A stretch of 64,000 bases of DNA from Lepidodermella squamata. Its lineage: Eukaryota; Gastrotricha. The DNA lies in assembly GCA_047495785.1 (NCBI GenBank), contig JBLDXI010000009.1:992001-1056000 (forward strand). The letters run 5' to 3'. The notes beneath the pieces are model-generated. The model worked only from the letters and a program-made list of their open reading frames with translations, made no database searches and was not told the origin of the DNA. Of the stretch, positions 21,746 through 34,100 are shown piece by piece (within the stretch, counting starts at the first letter, position 1; each line of letters begins with the position of its first letter). Position numbers and translations under genes: made by a program.

Positions 21746-24700
21746 ATTTAATCCCGGAGACTAGTTATTTAACAGATGTGTATCAATAATACTAACGTTC
21801 GCTTCGGATGCTACTGAATTGTCAATAATTAGGTCGCCATAAACTCGATCCGAAAGCATATTTTCTTAAACCCAAATTTTGATAAACTAGATGAACTAGT
21901 ACAAAGCGATGTTCCCGCGAAACACTTCTCTTAATGCATACCTTGAGCGGATGATGTTTACAGATTCTTGAATAGTCGAATTGTGTATTTTTGAATGAAA
22001 GACAGTTTTTTTGATCAAAAAGGTAACGTGTAAATAAATATTCTTCTATTATCGTGTTCTGCCTCCTGTTTACCATTTAGGAAAAGTTAGGAAATCAAGG
22101 TAGTAAAATGGATGCATTTATAAAATATATATTATATGTGCATCTTTTAGGGCGGCGAAGAACTCCAAGACCTATGCGTCACAGAAACATGAAGACAGCA
22201 AGTTTTTATGCCTACCTATCATGCACAATTTTATTGAAAGGAAAAAGCGTATTTTCTCGAAGAGCAGTGCAGCAAAAAAAATGCAAAAAAAACATCGAAA
22301 ATAATATGAATCATAGCTGTGTCCGATTAAAGCACCATTTACCACTAAAAACCGTTTCCGATATTTGTCGATTTCAATTATTGATGTTTAATGAAGAGCT
22401 GATACTCATATGAGTATCATGAATGAGTATATTATCGAGATTGTCGGTAGGTTTCGGAAAAGGGTCAATCGACGATGCCTTATGCAGCGCCAATGAGTTG
22501 GAAACATCTGAGACCTTGTAATTTTGCCATTTCACACAGCGTGTGGTCCAAGCTGGATAAATTTCGAGTCACAGGCCGCAGGTCGGAGTAAAATACGGAT
22601 CGATGAATATAATTCGCAGTAAATTGAATTATGCCATTGTAAAAAAGAAACAGCGAAACGAGTCCAACAGAATTTGGATTCAACAATCGGACCACACTAT
22701 CATAATCGTATCACCACGCTTCGAGTTTCATTATCATTATTATTATTATTTTATTCGACTTGCAATTAATCGTATCGATCGGTAGCAATCATAGAAATCA
22801 CTGTAGGAAGCAAGAATCTAGTTTTATCCAACCTAGGGAGCTACCTAGTGAGTTCATCTGACTTGAGAAAAATTCAATGTCCTCAGTGTTTTCGGGTAAG
22901 CATCTGGCCGGTAGTAGGCTATGAGAATGGCATTAAGAACTAGTAATGGCTCGATCTCTGCGCCTGGCTTTCGTGGAACCGCACTTTGCCGCGGCGTTTA
23001 CAATGGCACCTGGTATTGGTGCCGTGCGAGCGATCCACGAAGCGTTCGTGTATCCCTTCTTCGTTCGAGGATGGTGTGTGTCTCCGCGTGCCACGATGTT
23101 GCCCAGTCATGATGCCCACAGAACGACGTTTTTCAGCGGTTGTAGTTCGACGCCGGTCGCTTTGCAGAAGCGTTCTGGGACCGCCTCTAGCCGATCGAGT
23201 ACCGAACGCGCGACCACAACCCACAATGCCGTACTCCAGGAGGGGCAGGGCATTCGTTTTGAAAGCGTTACAAAGTTGGCGCTTCGACAGGTATGACCGA
23301 AATCATAACTGTGGCGCTGTGTTACGACTATTGTCGCTCTTGCCACTTTGCCACTCTTGCCACCGTTGATACACTCCGCAGATTCGACATTGTCGAATCC
23401 AGTCTCAGGCCTAGTAGCGACGGCTGACCAGTCGTGAATGTTCAGCGTGAATGTTCCTCCAGTTTAGGTTTCCCAGCTTTTCTTCCGCATCGAAATCGTG
23501 GGTAGAAAAACCGCGTATCAATCCTTTTTTCGGGTCCATGGAAACTTCGGGTCCAGGCCGCTGGGTCCCGGCACTCTTCCAAGCCTCTACTGTACGCCTC
23601 AAGCCTCCTCGCATTTCCTTTTTCGTCACCCGAATGGACGAAAGGATATTTCCCGTTTCCAAATAGTTCTTTGTCCAAGAACATTTGGTAGCAGCCACAA
23701 AATGGTTTGCCAAACACTCCAATTTTACCAGATTGCCAGTTGCCCAGAATGCCTTGCCATTCGTGCCCTTACCATTCTCCAGCGAGGGTATTCGTCCACA
23801 GTTTGGCTTGACAGATATTCGCGCTTGTCGAAGCATTTGATGGTATTTCTTCGTTCAATTAAGGCAGCATTCCGTCAGCTGGTTTGGGCATGGTTTGTGG
23901 GCTAGACCGCTGGTGAGCGAATTCTTCTAGGAAGAGACCGAGTTGGCAGGCCAGTCCGAACAAGCTGTTTGTCATTGGAGATGAGCATGGGCGACGGCAC
24001 CTCGCTTTGGACTATGAGAGACTCCTTTAAATGTTAAATACCCGTTGAAGCAGACAGCGATTGTTTCGCGCAAATCGATCCGGCTGGAGGAAAGAAGGTG
24101 GAAGAGTCAAGCAAGATTCAAGAGAAAATTCGTTAGATAATAATTTTCGAGCTTTGAGCTCTAAGCTCCAAGCTCCGAAAGGGACTCCAAGCTCAGAACT
24201 CGGCAGGAATATTTAGCAAAAAAGCATGCTATCAAAATCATGATTTTTGATGTGTACTATTTTGCACGTTGCTGCTAATTATTAATATTCTATTGCAACA
24301 ATAATTTTATATTAGTATTATATGTCAGGAGCAAATGACTTGTTGCCGGTTTATTTGCTCAGTGAGCGGCGGCCGCGACTATTATGATGCCGCGATTAAA
24401 TGACGTGTGACTTGCTTGGCGAGAGGCGAGAGATCTAAAGTTCCTAACTCTGCCTAATCTTCGCATCTTCGAATCTTCGTATCCCCAAAAATTTAATTTT
24501 TAGAAATGAAAAGGTATCCTGTATTTCCTGAACTGGCCTGGGTATTGGGTAGTTTCTGACTTCTGACTACGAGCTTGTTTTCGTGCCAATCAATACTCAT
24601 TAACGGCAGAATCAATTACATTTTAGCACGGCAAACTCGCGATAATCGAATTTGCTTTCCGAGGAACCTAAGAGAACATGCAAGAAGCGAAACTCGATGT

Positions 24701-25270
24701 TGCGAGAAGTGCCAAAGCCGCATCATCATAATTATCACACGTAATTGCAGACTTTGCTTGGATGAGGTGTCACCTGAAATCGTTCTTCGTTCAACCGACT
24801 GTTACGCCAGAGCACATAAGCGCTTACATTATTCAAGGGCATGCATTTGGTTACTCCGAAATACGAAATAGCGACTGGTTTTATCCCATGCTCGAAAATC
24901 CGTATTTGAGACCCCGCTAATGATTTCGGCGCTATCTTTATCTTCACAATCATCTGAAAGGGTAACAGTTGACGTTGAATCATTATTGCGCACCGTCCCA
25001 TTTAAAATGAACTGGAAATGAAGATCGGGCTGAAATCGCTTGACGGTTGACGGTTGACAGATCTCACATCCCATTATTTCAGATGAGGATTGTGGTTAAG
25101 TCGGGCCCGGGCATGCATATCACACCACACCCATCCCCTTTTCTCCGGACAAATAGCATCTGCTATCTCATCATTCCACTTCAATTTCAGCTTTCAGCGT
25201 GATTTTACTATTTATCTCTTGTATCAATCTCGCAAATTGTACATTTTTATATTTAGTTTTCCAACTTGAC
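21746..25270. other. Gene-poor 3.5 kb region with an unusual GC-richer block
   Basis: No gene could be supported. From about 22920 to 23900 base composition is less AT-rich and long open frames overlap on both strands (for example 22946-23296 plus, 23411-23836 minus, 23498-23905 plus). None shows a domain I recognise, so decayed mobile-element sequence is one possibility. A short ATT-rich run lies at about 22736-22752. Around 24155-24205 the word agctc recurs several times. Confidence 0.45.
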
Positions 25271-25948
25271 ATGAAACTTCCTCTCTTTATTATCACTATT
25301 GCCGTGCTGAACATCGCCGTGAGCGATGCTTACTTCATTGCCGTAGATGCTCACACGGAAGAGTGCTTTTATGAGCGACTTACTTCTGGCACTAAGATGA
25401 CTCTGATGTTCGAAGTTGTTGAAGGCGGATTTTTGGATATTGATGTTGCGGTTTGTTTACATGATTTACTCCAATGACGGCGTAACTGAACTATTTCATG
25501 TTTTCAGGTACTTGGTCCAGATAACAAATCCATTTACTCAGGTGAACGCGAGTCAAGCGGCAAGTATACATTTGCTGCTCATATGGACGGGCTTTACAAA
25601 TACTGCTTTGGTAACAAAATGTCCACTATGACACCGAAAATTGTCATGTTCAGAGCTGACGTGGAAACGAAGCACGGCCTCAAAATCGCTGCGGCACCCG
25701 GCGAAACGACAGATCCTCAGCATCTGAAATTGGAGGAAATGATTTCGGAGCTTTCAAATGCTTTGACGAATGTTAAGCATGAGCAAGAGTACATGGAGGT
25801 TCGATCGCGTGTTCATCGTGAAATCAACATCAATACGAATTCTCGCGTTGTGATGTGGTCATGCTTTGAGGCAGTCGTTCTGTTGGCAATGACGATTGGT
25901 CAGATCTACTATCTCAAGCGATTCTTTGAAGTTCGTCGTATTGTTTAA
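25271..25948 (+). CDS. TMED2: p24-family cargo receptor TMED2
   Basis: Two exons, 25271-25450 and 25508-25948, encode 206 residues. A signal peptide ([20 protein letters not shown]) is followed by a GOLD domain with [50 protein letters not shown] and the paired cysteines of the fold. Next come a coiled segment ([20 protein letters not shown]), one membrane helix ([18 protein letters not shown]) and the short cytoplasmic tail [10 protein letters not shown]. The tail holds the FF signal for COPII export and a basic pair for COPI retrieval. TMED2 cycles between ER and Golgi in p24 complexes and helps export GPI-anchored and Wnt-type cargo. A polyadenylation hexamer is at 26108-26113. NAA25 follows 246 bases downstream. 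Confidence 0.96.
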
Positions 25949-26194
25949 AGTTATTGCCGTAGTTATGCATGTGACACTAATCTTGTGGGATGGTTTCAGG
26001 TGTGCGACATTGTGCATATGCTAGTTAATGTATTGAAAGACCTGGTAATCTATGTAAATGGGTTCAAAAACCCTTTCGAGGTTCGTGCTTTATTTGCGGT
26101 TATTTGAAATAAACGCTGATATGTTTTTTGAAGAGTTTTATAATCTATACATTCTTGGCCTTGTTGTTCAGTATATAGTGTTTATGAATTGAGT

Positions 26195-29100
26195 ATGGAG
26201 CGAAAGTACAAAACCATATGTGGTAAGATAAACATACTTTTTTACTGAGTCTCTCTATTCAAGACATAATCATAGAGGGTTTGGATTATGGTGACAACAA
26301 GAAGGCGTTACAAGAATGCGATAAGTTGCTGAAAAAATTCGACTCAAAGAAGCAGGATAAAGTTGACGTCAAATTCATTAAAGTAAGTTTTCAGGCTTGC
26401 TATCACGATGCATAATAAACAAGATGACTATTTTGCTAGGCGTTGAAAAGTCTTGGATTCTGTCGTATGGGCAAACGTTCTGAATCGATTGAAGTTTTAA
26501 ATGGTTTGATCGATGAAAAGCCGACCGATATCGAAGTATTGCAGGTTATGCAGACTGTATGCAAAGAACTTCGCTTATGTAAGTTATAACCGAGCGAAAG
26601 TACGCAAAATAATGATTATCTTCAGACGAGTATCTCTGCACTATTTTTGAAAACGCTGCCAAGTCCAATCCGTCGGAGGAAGTTCTCTCGCATCTTTTCA
26701 TGGCATGTGTCATCAATAATGATTACAAGAGACAGCAACAAATTGCACTGAAGCTACATCAGATGTATCCGGAGAAAAATAATTATTACTACTGGTCCGT
26801 CGTCAGCATAATGATGCAGGTATTTGACAAAATTATAGTTCAAATTGTCGATAATCTCTTTCACCCAACAGGCGGCTTCTGAGCCGAAGCTTGCCAAGAC
26901 TATTTACCTTCCACTTGCTGAAAAGTTCTGCTCGAAGTCAGTAGCAGATGGACGAATGAATGCAGAAACCGAAATCATTCTATATTTGGATGTATTAAAG
27001 AGCCTCGGGAAGTACTCTGAAGCCATAGCGTTTCTACAGGAAAACAAGCTGTCCAAAATGATCGAGGAAAATGAGTATCACCTGACGCGCTTGGCTGAGT
27101 TTTATTATTTGCAGCAGGACTGGATGAATGCCTTTGACTGCTATAAGCGCCTATTACACAAGCATCCTGATCAATGGCTGTTTTGGGAAAGACTTGGCCA
27201 GAGTGCTTTGAATTTGCTGACCGATAAGAATGCTAAAAGAGTCGATGAAATCCAAGAGTTGGCTAACAAACTGCTCAGCTCTAAAAGCGACAAAAACATC
27301 CGAGCGTTGCTTCTAGCGCCGATTCAGGTTATTCTGTTGGCTAAGGAGAGCGGAATTCATGACTTACATTCAAGTGAGAGCTTACTAGCCTGCTATCTTA
27401 TAAATATTCGACTGCTTTTTAGGTAACTGCGATGCTAAAGTGCTGATAAAAGCATATTTGAAGCACTATTGCCACAAACCTTGTGCTATCGATGATCTGC
27501 GTCCCTACTTGACTCTGCTGAAACCGGAGGAAATCCAGGAGATTTATGAAGAAATTACCAATTCTCTTCGTTATTTTAAAAGTATATTTTGTGGCCATGA
27601 CGGTGATGCCGACGAGTCAAAAAATGGATTTCACATTCTTGACGATTTGGATAAGATAGCGACCGCCGAAGCGTTAACTTTCCACAGGGACGTCGTTGCG
27701 AGTGACACGCCTGTTTCTGTTTTCGAGGCTCGAACGAATCGACTCAAGGAAGTGCTGCTCAAGTTTGGAGCAATCAGCGACTCTAATTGCGGTAGCGTGC
27801 TGAATGAGGGTGATTATCGTTCCGGAGACCGCGTTGCTATTCTGGCTGCTAGCAATTTGTTGGAAATGTATCGCCGGTCAAAAAATGAAAACTATCTTTA
27901 TGAAGCTGGAACTTTGCTCATGCCACTTCCGAGCAACAATTATCAGAAACAGCTGTTGCTCTTGCTGATTTTTAATTTTCTGGGCGCCGGGGTTCACGCC
28001 TTCTATATTTACATTAAATTGGACATCAAACATATTCAATTCGAAACTTTGGGATACCTTTGCCTGTCAGCTTTGAGTCAATCTTGTTCCTACCAACACT
28101 ACTCAGCTTTGTTGGACGGCTGTTTACGTCAAAGCGCCGTATCTGGAGTTGAATTCAGTCATGCTATACCGCTAGCATATCACTATGGAACATTCACCAA
28201 GGCAAGTAATGAAAGCTGGAGTCAATTCAGCGATAATTATCATCCTACTTAAACAGATTCCTGAAATGGTCGAGCTGCAGCATCGATTGAAATTTTCAAT
28301 CGAGTATTTCCAGTTCACTGCTGAAAAAATGCTCCTTGATCTAGCGCATCAGTCAACTGAGGTAATTGTTGTCATGGTGAGTTGACAGGAGACGAAAGCT
28401 TTGATGATTTTAGGATATTCCGATTGTTGCGTCTGAGGTTGCAGAAAGCCTTTTGCGGGATAAGATACCTTGGAATGAGCTCGTGCTTAACCGAGATTTT
28501 TCCCCACTGGCTACGTGTTTTTTGCAACTGCCCAGCCAGAACGAAAAGGAGAAAATCTTGGAATGGCAGGTACGTAATTCTTACCCTCTATGTTTGCATC
28601 GCTTACAAAAAGATTAATTTTACAGAAATCTGCTCTTCGGTTGTCTTTGTCGGAAGCGAAGTTGGTGTCGTGCTGTGTTTCTCGACCGAACCTCGAAGAA
28701 ATAACTACACTCGGATCAGAACTCATTAACAATGCCAACGAATTTGCTTCAGAAAGCGAAAAGTTCTCAAAGACCATGTCGAATTTGTGGCCTATTGTTC
28801 CATATTTGTGTTATTGGCCAATGAATGATTTGTCAACGCTGTCCTCGAGATGCGTTCTACTGACCTCCGTGGCAAGATTATCAGCTAGAATTGTATCTGC
28901 TTTTGCTGACTTGGAGAAAGGTAAACTTTACAGAAATTGGTCACAGTTTTGAATTTTTTCCCTTAATAGCTGAACATGATTCATTCGATCGACCTATGGA
29001 GGCTGAGTATGACCTCATTCGCGATGTAAAAGAGCAGCTGAAAGGTAATAATTGATGGTATTCACTTATTATTGTATTTATTTCATGTGTTTTTAGGGTT

Positions 29101-29678
29101 AATTGTTACATCAGATGCCAACGGCGATGCAAGCTTCGAACGCCAAAACTTGTCTTTCCAGCGCTTGTCATCTATAATCAGGGTAAGATTTTGCATTCTC
29201 TGGTGTCATCGGAATTTTTCGCGTTATCTTCAGACGTTATGCGAAATTTCCGCTTGCGTGATCGTGCCAGTTGAGCGCATGCGGCATGTCAAAGCTCATC
29301 TGATAAAGTTGGCCAAGAAAAAGAGAGAAATCAACGTGGTTTGTTAATTTTGGCCAGATGATCCAGTTGATAATTTATTTGGGCAATTTTGTCAATTTTA
29401 GAACTGTAGCTTCTTCGATTCGCACAACGAACTAATCAAGTCTTTCCACGACACTGTGCAAGCCATTGCCAGTTACGTCAAAGAACAGTACGAGAAATTC
29501 AAGGTCATTTACGTGAGTGATCATTAATCAGTGTTAATGATAATGAGAATTTTTCCCTATACAGGAATCAGAAAATGCGGATAAATTTCGAAGCCGAGTT
29601 TTTGAAAGCTATTGTATTCAACTTCAGCAGCTTTCTGAAAGGCTGTCTCGCTTGAGCTCCCTAAAATTGGATGTTTAA
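26195..29678 (+). CDS. NAA25: N-alpha-acetyltransferase auxiliary subunit NAA25 (NatB, Mdm20)
   Basis: Fourteen exons encode about 935 residues: 26195-26222, 26264-26382, 26440-26578, 26626-26819, 26872-27373, 27423-28201, 28257-28361, 28414-28569, 28626-28920, 28970-29044, 29097-29182, 29234-29338, 29402-29512, 29565-29678. Introns are only 41-63 bases. Helical TPR-like repeats run through the N-terminal half. Family landmarks are ALQECDKLLKKF, NNYYYWSVVSIMMQ, LAKTIYLPLAEKF, LKHYCHKPCAIDDL, LDIKHIQFETLGYL and DKIPWNELVLNRDF. NAA25 anchors the catalytic subunit NAA20 to ribosomes so that NatB acetylates nascent Met-Asp/Glu/Asn/Gln N termini. The intron after 28201 must use a GC donor (AAG|GCAAGT) to keep the frame. 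PDCD2L starts 217 bases after the stop. Confidence 0.93.
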
Positions 29679-29895
29679 TGACCAGTTGCAGCAACGTGAA
29701 ATATATATTCGAATCAAAATTTCCAATAGGAAAATGTTGACGTGAGTGTTGGACTACTTTTTGATGTTTAACAAGGCCAAATCTAGTGAGAGTTTAACTC
29801 TAAAATATTGGCTGCGTAGTGACAAGGCTCTTTGTGATTCTTCTGACTTGAACAGCTGGCGCTAATTTTTTTCGGGCTTGCTTTGGTGTTTTAGA

Positions 29896-31079
29896 ATGGT
29901 TTTAATAATTGGTTACTGCGGCGATTCACTTTCACCCGAAACGCCGGAAGCATCTATTGAAGTCAACAAGATGGGCGGATTTCCTGTAAAATCAGTATTT
30001 TATCAATATTTTTACATTTTTAACTCTGCTGGCGTTGAAGGTTGTCCCTGAAGAATCAGCTAATGTTACGTTTTGTTGTTGCAAATGTGGGTCCCAACTT
30101 GATCTGGCATGTCAGCTATATTGTCCGCTGGATTCTAGTGAATTATGCCGGAATATCTACGTGTTCATCTGCCAATCGCTGAGCTGTTTGAGGTTGAAAT
30201 TTCATAGAATTGTGCGTGATGTAAAATGAAAATTCGCTATATGGACGATTAGCTGGGTGGCTTATCGAACACAGTACCCTGATTTGCCCAAGGTCTCTGC
30301 CAAACCTGGGCCTGTCGTTGTGAAGAAGGAGAACTGGTGCGAAGATGCTGATGAGTGGGGCGATGATTTCTCTGCCGTGGAAACCGTTGTGGAACCTAGT
30401 GAAAATCTACTGGGCGAGATCCCGATCATTAGAAAGGTTCGGTTGGTGAGAAATGCCGAAGAATCCTCCTTCTTGCCTTACTTCATTGACGCGTCTCAAT
30501 GCGTAGAAACTGATAGCAGTGATAGTGGCAGTGACCACATTTCAGGAGATGGTGTCGGGCTTGCTTCTGTTGACGCTAATGAATCTTGGTAAGCTATTTC
30601 TTCGGTTGAAAACTTATCCTCAGAATGCGATTTTTCCAGGCAAGATGAGGAATATGAGAAACCATCTCTCTCTTTTGACTTATGCACCTACAAGTTCTTA
30701 AAAAACGTGGAAGAAGATAGAGACCAGATTTTGAGGTATACGATGCTTTTCCGTCCTTATTGCCTATAAGTTTCCCCCCTATTCAAGGTATGATTTTGGT
30801 GGGAAGCCATTATGTTATAATCCCATAGATGAGCAACAAGATATAACTCCGTGCCGGCAGTGTGGTTCGAAGAGGCAATTCGAATGCCAATTAATGCCCA
30901 ATTTTTTTCGCTGCTTGAAACGTAATCCGAAATTTGGGCATTTGGATATTTTTTCGAAATACCATGTTACGACGGTTATGATATTCTCATGCCCTCTGAG
31001 CTGCGGTGGGAACTTCGAAATAACGCAAGAGGAGTGTATTATCCAAGTAGATAACGACTGCGACGGGTTTTTGAAATAA
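29896..31079 (+). CDS. PDCD2L: Programmed cell death protein 2-like (ribosome biogenesis chaperone family)
   Basis: Five exons (29896-29985, 30041-30192, 30253-30588, 30640-30735, 30788-31079) encode about 321 residues. An N-terminal zinc-binding part has CCCKCGSQLDLACQLYCPLD, then RTQYPDLP and the acidic WCEDADEWGDD. The C-terminal PDCD2 domain has YKFLKNVEEDRDQILRY, PLCYN, a CRQCGSKRQFECQLMP zinc knuckle, and a final block with CPLSCG and ECIIQVD. This order matches PDCD2L rather than PDCD2, which has a MYND finger. PDCD2-type proteins chaperone ribosomal protein uS5 (RPS2) during 40S assembly. A gttttag acceptor-like stretch sits one base before the ATG. The stop overlaps an AAATAA word and VPS13B begins 33 bases later. 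Confidence 0.9.
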
Positions 31080-31112
31080 CAATCAGCTTATTTTATGTTT
31101 ACATCCATTTAG
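31080..31112 (+). promoter_or_regulatory. 33-base intercistronic gap ending in a splice-acceptor-like AG
   Basis: Only 33 bases separate the PDCD2L stop from the VPS13B ATG. The gap is T-rich and ends catttag immediately before the ATG, which looks like a trans-splice acceptor. There is no room for a conventional promoter. Co-transcription with trans-splicing is inferred. Confidence 0.5.
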
Positions 31113-34100
31113 ATGTTTAAATTAGAATCGTATTTATCTCCATTTTTGTTGAATTGGTTAAACTCGTATGTCAAGCTGAAGAATGAAGATTTCAAGCTTT
31201 CTCTCTGGGAAGGAGACGCAGTGTTTAACAAACTCGATCTCAGATTGGAAGTTATTCAGGATCTGCTACGACTTCCTTTCAGTATTCGCAGTGGTCGAAT
31301 TCAAGAGCTGCGCATTCACGTTCCATGGACGAAATTGGGATCAGAGCCAATATGCTTGACTATCAATACGATTGAGTTCGTTATGTCGCTCCCGAGTGAC
31401 GAGGAAAAGTCATCTGGCACCCAAAAAAATGCCGAAACGTTGTCTACCGAATTTGAGAAATCGGCTGAATTCGTGCCTACGCCACCACAGCCTACTGTTG
31501 CTACTGCTCAGCAGCAAAAGCAGCCTTCTTATCTTGAATCTATGATTTTCAAAATCCTGAACAACATTCAGGTACTTCATTCCATTTTTTGTTTTAATTT
31601 TGTCATTGTGCTTGTTTTTCGCAGATTGTCGTCAACAATTTGATAGTGAAATACGTCGAGGGAGATATGATCGTATCTGTAAACGTAAAATCTGCCGAGT
31701 CTTGGTCTTGTGACTCGGATTGGAATAAATCATTCGTAGACGTTCTGCCACCTAATTTTTCACTGCGAAAAGTTGCTAACTTGAATGACGCTACAATCTG
31801 TTTAGGTTTGTTTCTGAGGACCAATCATCTTACTAATTAATAATTCACTTTATTCAGATAAATGTACCCCCTCTGGCAAGATTGAGTCTTACAATGAGCC
31901 GTTTATGTACAGATGCTCGCTTCAATGTCGCATGGTTTTCGAGTATCCTAATCCATATGCTCGCATTCCATCATCCACAAAGTTGGCATTTTTCTTCGGT
32001 GAACCGGAGTTTTCGCTTGCAGACACACAGTTGCCTCTTTTGTTGCGTTTGATCCGAACGGGACTAATGGTTGTTTACGGTAACAATCCGGATTCCCACC
32101 ATATATCCAATAATCCAGATCGAAGACTCTCGGCAACCGCCATCCAGATACCCGATGAGTAATTTGGCACCCCCACCAAGTTAACTAAATTACTTTTTAA
32201 CCTGTTCGAAATTTTCAGGTCATCGGCGCAGTATCCAGAAAATCAATCTCAAGGCGAAGGAGCGGGATGGGGTAATTGGGCAATGTCTTACCTTCCCGGA
32301 GTTGTCAGCTGGACAACTGGGATTCAAGCTCCTTTAATATTACCAGCTGATGCAGCTGCGCAAAACGAGCCTCCCAAACCCAGCTTCACTTTCGTCGGAA
32401 TATATGCAAAACGTGTGACCTTCTCTTTGAAGCTTTCAAAAAAGCATGTCGATCCTCTGGGAACTTCCAGTCGTATCCAGTTTCATCCATGCTTAACCGT
32501 CGTCGCCATCGATGTCAAAAACGAGTTGATATGGCGCGGAGATTCGTTCTTTTCTTGCTCTGTTATACTCAATACGCTCATAGGCAAAACCGCTGGTTTT
32601 TGTACTTGCCATGTGAGAGATGAAGGGGTAAGTTTATCTTTTTCTCTGGTCACCTACTTCAATTGAGATATTGATTTTGCTGATAGGAGCAAGTGATTGC
32701 ATGTGGTCAGTCTTCACCAGCGAGTCTTCCGATCCTATTTGATGAACTGATCGTCAGCTGCGATGGTGTTCCCAATAATGCGGACGAACATCTGCTGAAA
32801 TATTCAGACGAGCGCGTTGCCGAATTGCAGCCAGCTTTCATGTTGGATTTCATCGCTGACCAGGATAAGACTCGCGAAAAGCCCGAGGCTCCTCTTGATG
32901 AATTGCGTCGATTCCAGCGAGCTATTTTCAGGTGGTTTGTCTATAACCCGACAATATCTTTGACTGGCGGGTTGTTCCACCGAATGTCGAAATTCCTGAG
33001 CCATGCTCAAAAATCTGAATTCGATCTCTTTTCCGTTGTTCGAAGTGGAGACGGTGAAAATGCTTCCAAAAACGCAATACGTAACCCGTTTTCCGACCAG
33101 GATATTGCTAGTCTTGATTTCAATGTATGCGGCCGTTCTGATCGAGTGCTAATTCGCAACTTCACAGTTCTGGTCGCATTGAATAATCATCCATCGGCGA
33201 TGCCTGGAAAACATTCTGGAATATTCTCACCCCGTTTGTCGCAAGTCGGATCGCCTTTGCGCTTATTTGCCGGCAGCATCTTGGTCGCAAAAACCGAACC
33301 TCTTTTCCCTAAAGAAGTCGGTTTCGCTCTCAAAGCATATTCTGGCCCGTTGACTGAAGACCTGATTTCGCCGTGCTGTGCTCAGTACGCGATTGAATGC
33401 ACAAATGTTTCGCTGGACTTGCCATCGGAGACCGGAGCTACCTATGCAATTGCTTGCGGATTGAGCTTTTCTATGACTGCAAAGAACTACTCGGCACTTG
33501 ATCCAGTAATTCTGACTACTGCGGGTCTAGCCAGCGACTTCATCTCTTTCACCCTACCTGAAATTTCGCTGACGTTCAATTACCCATGTTTGCTGTATTT
33601 TTCCCTGCTGCTGTCCTCTTACAACGACGTCAGACCCGCTGTTGGCAGTAGCAATATGGCATTACCTTCACAGCCAGCAACATCGGGTCTCGCGATGCTG
33701 GCGAATGCTTTGTTGGGAATGATATACAGCGGTTCTCAGGAGGCATTTTTGTTCTCTCTCGGCAATGTGCTGGTTCAACGCGCTGATTTCGCCAATGCGC
33801 ACGTCGCATCTAGCACAATTTCGTGTCTCTCAACAGTTGTGTCTTCGATCCGGTTCGACTTAATCCGGAAAAATGGCGTTCTTTTCCCAATTCTGTCATT
33901 TACCCAATCTGATATTCCTTCAGTAGCTGTTTTTGCGCAGTGGGAGGCGTTGAAACCGCGAGTCCATTACGTTCTTGCGTCTTTCAGTCCATTGGTATTC
34001 AATTACTCCAAAGACCTGAACGAAATCCTGCAGTCAATCGATCTGACTCCATATCTCGAGCCAAACAAACAGATGAAAACTGGACCAGGAGGTGATCAAG

